Source: Certhia americana (Eukaryota; Chordata; Aves; Passeriformes; Certhiidae). From it: 64,000 nucleotides of DNA. Positions 55,200-64,000 of the stretch are shown here, in pieces. Every line of letters begins with the position of its first letter. Within the stretch, counting starts at the first letter, position 1. The DNA is taken from contig JAGMWU010000094.1 in the NCBI GenBank assembly GCA_018697195.1, positions 34,341 to 98,340 on the forward strand. The letters are read 5' to 3'. Both the position numbers and the translations under genes were made by a program. The notes under the pieces are model-generated. The model saw only the letters and a list, made by a program, of their open reading frames with translations. It searched no databases and was not told where the DNA came from.

Positions 55200-56240
55200 G
55201 TCTCCGAGGACACGGCAGCGCTCGGAGGGGCGCGGGCTGCCCCATGCGGATGGAGTCCAGTGACACGGCCAGACAGGGAGGGAGCCTGGGCGGCAAGGCG
55301 GACATCCCACTCTGGATGGAGGAAGTGGGATTTCCACCCGAGAGGCACACCACCTAAAGGCACAACTCTTGACACTTGTGGGGTTTCGTATTTATTTTCC
55401 CGGCTGTGCTCCTGAAACAGCTCCCACAGCTGTTCACAGGGCACTCTGCTGCTGTGGGGACAGAGCACAGTGGGTCTGAGGTGGGGCAGAGGCAGCAGCT
55501 GGCCAGCTTCTCAGCTCTCTCATTCCTCACCTTTTTCCCTGGATGGGCAGTCCCCAAGCCTGACATCTCCCCCAGGCAATGGGATCCTTTGCTGGGGCAG
55601 TGGCAGCACCAGCCTCCTGCCAGCGGTCACCACACAAGACTGGTCTCACCATACAAGGTGCCAGGCGTACATGGAAGTGGGCAAGGGGTCATGGGAGCCA
55701 CATCCTGCTGACCTATCTCCACACCAGATTTCCTGTTGTTTCAATCAGCAGTAAAAAACAACAGAGCAAAAAAACAAAGCCAAGGCCAGGCTGGGAGCCC
55801 CTTTGTCTTGGTTTCTTCCAGCATAATCTAATTAAAACCACAGTGCTTTCCCACAACGGCTGGACATCTTTTAAAAACCCAGCACAATTTTAAGTCCATG
55901 ATCCAAGAGAATGAGAGGACAAGGGCAGCAGAGGCCATGGCCCCTGGCGTCGGGAGAGATCTGCCCCAGATATCTGTATACCTGTTCCCTTGCTGAGACA
56001 TCTGGTGGCAGCTGTCATGGGACACCAAGGCATCTGGAAGTTCATCCAAGATCTCCCAGGACAGGAGCTGCCACAATGCCCTGTATCTCCCTCAACACTC
56101 TTGAGAGGCTCTCCAGACTCTGGCCCCTCTGTGCAGGATTTCACGAGTTCACAAATGTCTCTGCAGTGGTGGGGGTGCTGTGCAAAAGAGCACTGGCAAG
56201 GCAGGGTGGGTTGAAGAAGAAAGAAAAGGGCTGGAGGAGT
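55200..56240. other. Region between CITED1-like sequence and HDAC8 3' end
   Basis: Moderately GC-rich. It may hold the 5' part of the CITED1-like gene, but I cannot place an exon. Overlapping open frames on both strands here resemble no family I know. Confidence 0.4.
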
Positions 56241-56251
56241 ATTTCAAGTAT

Positions 56252-56257
56252 TTTATT
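56252..56257 (-). terminator. HDAC8 poly(A) signal (AATAAA)
   Basis: AATAAA on the minus strand about 480 bases after the HDAC8 stop, implying a 3' UTR covering roughly 56235-56739. Confidence 0.55.
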
Positions 56258-56739
56258 TTTTAAAAATTCCCAGTTAAAAACACAATGGCTGTGCCTTTCT
56301 GTGGATAAGAGACACAACCTGTGGTGCCTCAGGGTAGCCCTCAGGCTCTACTTCCCAAGTGGGCAGCTCTGTGGCTCTGCCATGTAGGTAACAGCACTGA
56401 GCTCCAGCTGGGGAGGGCTCACAGCTCTGAGCAGGCCCTCTCTCAAGATACATTTAAAAGTTGTAAGAACAAACTGTAGTTTTAAAAAGGGAAAGAGAAA
56501 GGAGCAAGGGAGGCTCTGCCAGCACTGGAAGGCTGTGGCTAGAGGGCCCACACTCCTGCCTGGGGAGAGCCAGAGTGCTCATGGCATGCAGCAGCTTTTC
56601 TTCTTTGAAGAGAAAAAAACAATTAACCAACCAACAGTACTTTCTTCAAAAGTTTCTCTGCAGCCACAAATTTCAGTTGTCCACACAAATATGCTGTCTT
56701 CTCCATAGGAAATGTTCTTGCCTGAGCCTTCCTTTTCTG

Positions 56740-59700
56740 CTAAACAACATGCTTCAGATTCCCTGCAAATAAAAGGAAACAGAAAAGGGTATTTCCACTG
56801 ATATTTTAGCCTGATGGAGTGACCTGACAAGGGATGCCATTCCCATGCCTGACAGACTAGGCCATGATATGGGAATTCCAGCCTCAGCACAGATCTCAGT
56901 TCCTGCTGACCCCTCACTCAGAGACTGCTGTTGCCCTCATTCAAGCCAAGCTTTGGAAATTACCACAGGAGGACCCTGCCACTGCTTTCACTATGCTGAA
57001 TACTGTTTTGGGATTCATGGAGCAGCATCCAAGAGACACATGCTCACCTCCTGCTTCCTCGTCCTTCCTTCAGGCTGAATTCACAGACAGGAGTGCACAT
57101 CCCTCCCTTCCAGCTCTGGAGTGATGCTGTTCCTCCTACCCTCTTGGACAGGTCCCCAAGGAGGGGATGTCCTCTCCCTAGGATTGGCCTATTTTTGGGA
57201 ATGGACACCTGGAGGCATCCATGGCCATCACACTTCCTGCCCTACTTCTAACACCAGCACGCTGAACACACACAGACTGAACAGGACTGCCAAGCCCCAT
57301 TGTGCTGTTCCAGCCCCTCTGGCAGACAGGGACAAGATAGATGGGCAAGGGCACTGAGTGCGTTTGGCTGGATCTGGCAGAGGTCACCCAGCTGCCTGTC
57401 CTGGACTTAAAAAGCTTCAAGTCCTGCCTGCTGGAGACCTGCCCAGTTCCAGAGAGCTATTTCCCGGTCTCCTTCTGGACCAACTGGAAAGACAGACTGG
57501 ATGGGTGGTCTGCAAAGGGGATGGGGGGAAGTTGGCTCACAGTGGGTGGTGATTAATGCTTTTTATATGGTTTTGTCAGCCTGTCACAAGTGGGGTCCCG
57601 CAGGGACTGATACTGGGCCCCATATTACTCAACATCATAAATTACCTGGATAATGAGATTAAAAACAACCACAGCACCAAACTGGGTGGTGAGGTGAACA
57701 CGTCAGAAGAGAGAGCCATCTTAGAGAGCTGGACAGGCTGGAAGACTGGGCTAAAAAGAACAGTCTGAAGTTTAACAAAGACAAAATCAAGGTCCTGCAC
57801 TTGAGACAGAAAGTGTTCAGTTCAGGCCAGGATCTGTATGACTGGGAAGCAGCCTTGTGGGAATGGATGTGGGGGTCCTGATAGGCAGCAAGCTGAATGG
57901 GATCCAGCAGAGTGCTGCTGCAGCAGTGAAACAAACTGGATCCTATGCAGCATGTGTAGGAGCATTACTAAGACAAATTGGATCATCTCATTCCAGGTGC
58001 GGCTGACAAACGACAAGTTATGATCCCCACAAATCACAAAAAGACATGGACAGAGAAGAGAGGTTCGAAAGGAGGACCACAAAAGTGATCAGATAGTGGA
58101 GAAACTGCCCAGTAAGGAAAGACTCTCCATGCAGAAGAGAAGGCTTAGGACACACCTCATCACAGTAATCTAGTAGTTGAAGCCCACTCTGTAGGCTTCA
58201 GAGGACAGAGCTGCTCTCTTCACAAGGAGCCACATGGAGAGGACAAGGGACAACAGGTGTGAGTTGCATCAGGAGAGGTTTCACCTTATTTTAAGTATTT
58301 TTTTTTACAGTGAGAACAATCAATCACTGGAAAAAACTCCCCAGGGATGTGGTAGATGCCCCATTGACTGAAGTTTTCAGGATGTGACTGGACAGGTTGC
58401 TAGTCTAAGGAGCTTGTCTATGCTCCCTTTCCTATGAAAGTTTGGACCAGATGATCTTTGAAGTCCCTTAGAACACATGATCTATGATTCCAAGAAGGAC
58501 AAAGCCCACGGTCCTTTGCCCAGTCAGAGCAAAGGCAGTATCAGCTTTTACTACAGGAACCCATAACTCTCTATCACCAACCCTGAAAATCCCACGGGAT
58601 GTGCACTAATAAGCAGCCAAGTAAATGTGGCTCATCTTTCCAGTCAGTGAGAAAGATTCCAATGAGTTCTTCTGAAGCCCTCTCTAAAAAGACCTGTGAG
58701 CCTGAAGCAGGAGTGTTGGCTTGGACAACGCACCTTTGATAGAGTTTAGAATTTCTTGAATTCTCTGTGGCTCATTGCGGTCTGGTCTGCAGCTTGGTGT
58801 GATCTCCAGCACGTAATCAGGACCATACTCTGTGAAGAACTGCAGGGAAGAGGAGAGGAAAGTCAGCAGAGATCTCTCTGAAGGCTAAGGATAGAGGGAG
58901 GGCTCCTCGTGGGTACCTGTTTGTAAAAAGGAAAAAAAAAACATTTCTCCATCTAACTCCACACAGCTTCACAACATCAAGGTGGTACTTCAGCAGTGTC
59001 TGTGTCCACCTGGAGTTTTCACCCACTTCCCAGTTCAAGGGATGGGAAGCAGAGCGCAGTGAGGCAGCCAAAAGCAGTTAAATATCTCAATGCTTTATTT
59101 GGGAAAACTGTTAATACTCATTTTACACGTGGCTACCTGCAAATGGGATTCTTTTATTACTAAATTTCAAGTGCTGTAATCACATATCCTACTGTTCACC
59201 TCTCAGCTTGCTGAACACTGCATTGACATGACTATGAAACACCTGGGAAAGGAAAAATCAGTGTGGTGCAAGGATACTGTGTCTGTCCTGGCTAAGTGTG
59301 CAGAAAGTGTGCAGGAAATCTGCAGCTAACACAGAATCACAGGTTACTGACAGCTGTTGTGTCATGATTGTCAGGACAGTGCCAGTTTTTGCAGTAGCTG
59401 GGAGGAGGCATGGCCAGGACATGGAGGTTATTCTACACCACCTCATGTCATTGCTGAGGACAGGGGAAAGGACTCTCTTCCAGACAGAAGGGATTTCTTC
59501 CAGCTGAAATAACATGGCAGAAAGCTGTGCAGTTTCTTCTGCTATCAGGGGGGCAGGGGTGTTTCTGTGTGAATTGTTTCTGTTCTTGTTGTCTCTGTCA
59601 TTAGTATTGTTGCTGTTACTGTCCAGTAAATTGTTCTTATTTCAACAGTCATCTTTACCCTTTGTGCCTCCAATTGGAGGGGGCAGAGGGAGCAGTGCAT

Positions 59701-62700
59701 GCTCTTAGCAGGAGCACCAAATTGGAGAATACCATCCCTAAGACAACCTTAACTGGTGCCCAGTATGGAGCACAAAGGATTGAGATAACAACAGATCTGC
59801 CAGGAGTGGGTTGGAAACAAATTTGATTCTAAGCATTTGTTCATATTAGGTACAGATCCACTGGTCACAATGTTGCTTGGTCTGTTTGAGTGGGTGTGGT
59901 ACATATGTGCAAGCATATGTGTTCCTTGTGATGGTATTTTTCAGAGCAGGAAGAGGGATCAGGTTTGCTTTGTTGTTGTACTGTGTGATATCAGTTTATG
60001 AAATGATAACAAAGGCAATCAGGGTGCTTTGGGATGTTGTATTCAGTGCTCCTCTCCTACCCTTACCTCAGGCACTACCTTTGGTAGTCCATTAACAACA
60101 GTACTCAGCCTGAGGGGGAAACAGCAGAGGATGATTTTACACAGCTTGTCATGCCCTCTTCCTCCTTCAGGCCTGTTACAACAGCTTTTGAGAATTTTGA
60201 ATTCCCTTTGGATGTTACAGAAAGCATGTTCTTATTGCTGTCTCTTATGTGTGTCTCCTCAGTACAGTTTATAACATGTTTAGAGTAAGTGGAGTCCACA
60301 CCATGTTTAGAGTTGGGACAGAGATTTCAAGGAAGGTCATTCAGAGATCTGCCCCAAGGGTGGATAGTCAGTATAATCAAGAGTGGCATAGAATGTGGGA
60401 GAAAATGGGCTAGTTTCTGGGGTAAATTCTCTGCTTCACTGGTTTGGAAGTTCACCCCTGTACAACTACAGGACCCTGACAGAGTGACAGAATATTTGCA
60501 AGGTGAGTGCTGTGTCAACTCCAGAGAGGAGCAACTTATTGGAGTGTGCTGGGCCCTGGCTACTCTTAACGGGATGCTGCTGGTCACCAGACAGAACCCT
60601 CAGGGGGAGGAGGAGGAAAGCAGAGCAACAGGCATTGTGGCCACTCAAACTGCAGCTGAAAAAAAAAAAAAAAAGCCTACAGAAAGGCAAAAAGCACATC
60701 CTAAAGAGCTTTTTGAGCAAACCAGAGAATCCTTCTGCCCGTCCTCTCTGTAACTATCTGAGACTGGAATTTATTGGCAGGTGAGACCCCTGGCAGAAAG
60801 CTGCAGACAGCCTCTGTTTTTGGGCACAAGCACCCACCATGCTGCTAGGTCAGGGCAGTATTGTTACAGAAGCATCTTCACAAAACGGGACTGAGTGGCA
60901 AGGATGCTGTGTGGATCAGGCAGAACAACTGGCTGTTCTGCAAGGAGAAGGGAGGGTTTTTCAAAGCATTACCTCGTGATCAGGGATCTCAGAGGCCAGT
61001 GTTCTCCCAAGGATGACCCCAGTCAAGTATGTCCAGCAGCGAGCTGTGTTGGCAAGGTTGTAACCTCCTGTTTCCAGCAAGAATTGGAATTTTGAGGAGA
61101 AAGAGTGGGGAAAGGGAAAAGAGAAAAAGAGATTTAAGTGGAAGGAACAAATCACAAAGCCACTGTGTGCAGGTTACATAAATTCAGCTTATTTCATCCA
61201 TTCAAGCCATGCCCAAAATCTGCCTATTGCACCTGCTTGCAAGGTCTGAATGACAATGTATGCAAGAGCAGGCCACTCAAACTGAATTGCAGTTACATCC
61301 AGAGTGGCAGGGGCCGGTCCTCCAGCCACCACCTCAGACCCAGGATGAGTCCCAGTCCCATGCCCTGGACTGTCTCCTGGCAACAAGGAGTGCCACTTGC
61401 AAGTAGCAGGCCACAGCAGAAATGGGGACTTCCTGCTTTTTAATACCAGCCTTTGACCATAAAGCAAAATACACATGCCCAGCCATATGCTGGTGAGCTC
61501 TTCAGCACTGTCAAGTTTAAGGACAAATGTGACACTCATCACTACACCTTGCAACTGCTTTACATGGAAATGAGATTTCACAGTGAGTAGGAAACGGTTA
61601 CCTACATGGTAATGGAACATGAGCCCACAGGGAGAAACCTTAGCTGGAAGCAATCCTGCGAAAGACTAAGGGAAGTTTTTTTCCAGAAAAGATGACTAGA
61701 ATAGTAAACGGAGAAAAGACAGAGAGACCATATTTTTTAAATACTCCCTTCTGTTTGTGTTGGTCTTTGTGGGGTTTTTTCCCTGCTTTTTTTTACATCT
61801 CCCCAATTTCCACTTCAAATGCTTCTACATGCTGCAGTGGTGGGACTCTCCTTTGGTATTTTCACAAGTGACACATAGTTGATCCTGATTTTTTAACAGA
61901 AGCTTTGGGTTTTGTCTGAAAGGTGACATCTCCAGCACACTCAGACAAGCAACAGCAGGACTGAACACTTACAACCTTTCCAAAACAAAGGGCACCAGGC
62001 ACATAAAATTTCAGCCTTAATATGCTACACCTGATATCCCCCATCTCAAAAAGGACAACACCTAGAGCTGATGTGGCTCCAGTCATGGAGCTCAGGGGCT
62101 TTCCCTGGCGCACAGTGGCTTTTGTTGTTCTGAAATGCTCTGTTAACATAAAGCCTGTCCTGTGCTCTCCCCACTGGACAAGCAGCTGGTTAGGCAGCAC
62201 AGCAGAAGTAAGTCCAGCTTAGCTTTCACTGGGTATCAGAGCCCTGCTGTACCTTGCAGGCAGCCAGGCCTTGTCCCATGCCCCTGCTTGAATCTTAATG
62301 AAACCATTCATCACCAGGTGCCCAAGGTAGGTTTGGGAACATAGTGCTCACTTTTGAAGCAAAGCACTGACAGGCTGATCAGCAGAGATAGGAATCAGAG
62401 GTGTCACTGAGAAGTCAAGGTGAGTCTGTTTGCCTCTCCTCTTACCCAGAGGAGCCATGCAGATTTTGACTCAAGATCTGAGTCAGGATTGAGACTTGCA
62501 CCTGTCAGTATCAAGGATTTCAGGTGTGAGAAAACAGTAGTGTGCTCCCGACACTGCCCAGCAGTCACCCTGCTAAACCCTTGCCAGGGCTGAGCCCAAG
62601 GGCAGGCAGGCACTCAAGTGAGGGTCACAGGACAAACATGTTCCTCTGAGAACAGCAAGATGCACTCACCTCCTCCCAGGACAAGAGTTGCTAGCTGCCA

Positions 62701-62842
62701 CTGCAGGACATACTTGAGGCACTTGCCCACTCCCTCAGGTGTCATGTTGAAAGAGCACATGGGGTCTCCAGCAATGGTGTCTGCCCCCAGCTGCAGCACA
62801 ACTGCATCGGGGTTGAAGGCAGCATACACCTCCTTCAGCACT
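56740..62842 (-). CDS. HDAC8: Histone deacetylase 8, C-terminal four exons (partial)
   Basis: HDAC8 is a class I zinc-dependent deacetylase acting on SMC3 and other proteins. Exons on the minus strand: 62842-62670, 61067-60973, 58839-58734 and 56762-56740 (TAG). Phases match at every junction. They encode [27 protein letters not shown], with the zinc-ligand Asp of the GADTIAGDP motif, then [66 protein letters not shown] and the terminal GNLKHVV. The GGGGYN loop with the conserved active-site Tyr is intact. The earlier exons (N-terminus and most of the catalytic domain) lie beyond the right edge. No sign of decay. Confidence 0.96.
57480..58495 (+). mobile_element. CR1 LINE, 5'-truncated, with reverse-transcriptase remnant
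   Basis: The block begins in the reverse-transcriptase part: CACAAGTGGGGTCCCGCAGG encodes the SGVPQG motif, followed by ILGPILLN. It then runs through the CR1 non-coding 3' region (CCCCAGGGATGTGGTAGATG, GGACCAGATGATCTTTGAAG) to the CR1 terminus ATGATCTATGATTC. Frameshifts make it inactive. It lies in the last intron of HDAC8, opposite to the gene. Confidence 0.8.
59250..60760 (+). mobile_element. Endogenous retrovirus fragment: LTR end plus gag-like remnant
   Basis: The left part up to about 59755 resembles the 3' half of the same LTR type as at 16224-16757 (read in plus orientation): a GTAAATTGTTCTTATTTCAA motif, then a GGAGGGGGCAGAGGGAG purine block. It is followed by CTTAACTGGTGCCCAGTATG, which looks like the leader and primer-binding region. 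An open frame at 60289-60753 resembles avian ERV gag N-terminal sequence and contains an A-run. There is no pol or env and no second LTR in the window, so this is a broken copy. It lies in HDAC8 introns, antisense to the gene. Confidence 0.55.
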
Positions 62843-64000
62843 CTGGGGAGAGGAGGAGCAGTCCAGTTAATGCCAGCTCAGAGGAACGTTGGTGGCACAG
62901 CCCTGGTCCCTCAGATCCACCAATGCCTCTCAGGGTTTCAGCAATCTCTGCTTCCACCCAACTCATACTAGTTACACTAGCTCTGCTCCCAGTTAGCCTT
63001 CTACCTCCACAGCAAGTTTAGCTCTCAGAGCACTTTTCAAAAGGTTGATGAATGCAAAAGCACCACTGATAACATGGCAGAGGGGATTCTAGTCCTCACC
63101 AGTTTGGTGGTAGCATCAAACTCCACATTTACACTTTCTGCCTTTTGGCTGCAGGACAATCCAGGGGCTTTTCTGAAAAGTTATGGTGAAAATCAGGACC
63201 TGGCGAGACAACAATCCTGAACTCTCAGACACCTCTCACCAGGACAGGACAGAAGAGAAAGTGAGGAAGGCTGTGGCTAGGCTCCTACTCTCCTCTCTCT
63301 TATATGGCTCTTGCGGCAAAACTATGAGGAAAAAAAACTCTGTACAGGGTGTACTCAGCCTGCAGAAACCCGCATAGGACAGAGCTTCATGCTTCAAGCT
63401 CATTATGTTTTTGGGAAGTACAGGCAATCACTCTCAAGCAACAGCTGGATTAGACATCCACAGTCATGCCCATGACTGCCTCCCAGCCTCGACAGAACTC
63501 AAAGATATCTCTAAGTCTCTTTGCAGAAGCTTTAGCTATACACAGCTTGAAATCTATGGTAGGTTATGATGTCCTTCAGCTGTGAATGCATGCGGTGGGC
63601 TCCTGCTGAGCGGTTCCCAATTTATGCCAGCTCCTAGAGCTGCCCTTCGGAAGCATGTCCTCTGGCACAAAGAGGGCTGCTCTGCCCCAGCACTGGCAAG
63701 CACCAACAAGCCAGCAGAAGACATGGCCCTGCATGACTGCCCTACAAGTTTAGAGAGGTTTCAGCCCTCAATTGTTAGAGGTGCTACCACATCCTGCAGC
63801 CCTGCACTGAGACTTCTCTTCCCTGGAAAAGAACAAGCCCAGCAGCCCAGTTTTGACATGGGCAACAGCTTGTCCGGTCCACCATTAGCTAAGGGACAGA
63901 GGGGACTGCCAAGAGGCAGCTCTTTCACTGTCAAGATACTCAGCCTTCAGCCTTTCATTCTTCCAGCACAGCTAGAAGGTGCTAGGAAAATGCTTTTAGC
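62843..64000 (-). other. HDAC8 intron running off the right edge
   Basis: No further HDAC8 exon was found between 62843 and the window end; the preceding exon (human equivalent ending KYYQICE) must lie beyond 64000. Short open frames here are unassigned. Confidence 0.7.

Overview
This is a vertebrate nuclear window, almost certainly avian and probably from a songbird (passerine). The evidence is split genes with GT/AG introns, avian CR1 LINE fragments, a tRNA-Ile/CR1 chimeric SINE of the TguSINE1 type, avian endogenous-retrovirus LTRs, and short GC-rich CpG-island promoters in an otherwise AT-rich background.

Layout: (1) 1-2150 is intergenic, with one unrecognised minus-strand open frame. 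(2) About 2170-41440 is a plus-strand RPGRIP1L-family gene (ciliary transition-zone scaffold) with a CpG-island promoter, a non-coding first exon and 21 coding exons whose splice sites I could place. It lacks the exons for the central (second) C2 domain and at least one exon in the N-terminal coiled-coil part. (3) About 42600-47330 is a minus-strand RBM11-like gene with an intact RRM and an early stop in the last exon. (4) 47590-48030 is a second CpG-rich patch made largely of 35-bp and 18-bp minisatellites, with no gene I can assign. (5) 49493-53300 is a minus-strand, fully intact RPS4X (263 aa, seven exons). (6) 54794-55180 is a minus-strand CITED1-like sequence whose homology is spread over three reading frames. 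(7) 56240-62842 holds the last four coding exons of HDAC8 on the minus strand; the gene continues beyond the right edge.

RPS4X-CITED1-HDAC8 is a known conserved block (human Xq13; chicken chr4p, which is songbird chr4A). RPGRIP1L normally lies head-to-head with FTO (human chr16, chicken chr11), and RBM11 lies elsewhere (human chr21, chicken chr1). Finding both beside RPS4X, each with a lost or damaged part and with no FTO at the RPGRIP1L promoter, is the main surprise. Possible explanations are lineage-specific transposed duplicates, a duplicate-rich chromosome such as the songbird germline-restricted chromosome, or an assembly join.

No CRISPR, bacterial operon or phage content was seen. Most long open frames outside these genes are chance, repeat-derived or low-complexity.
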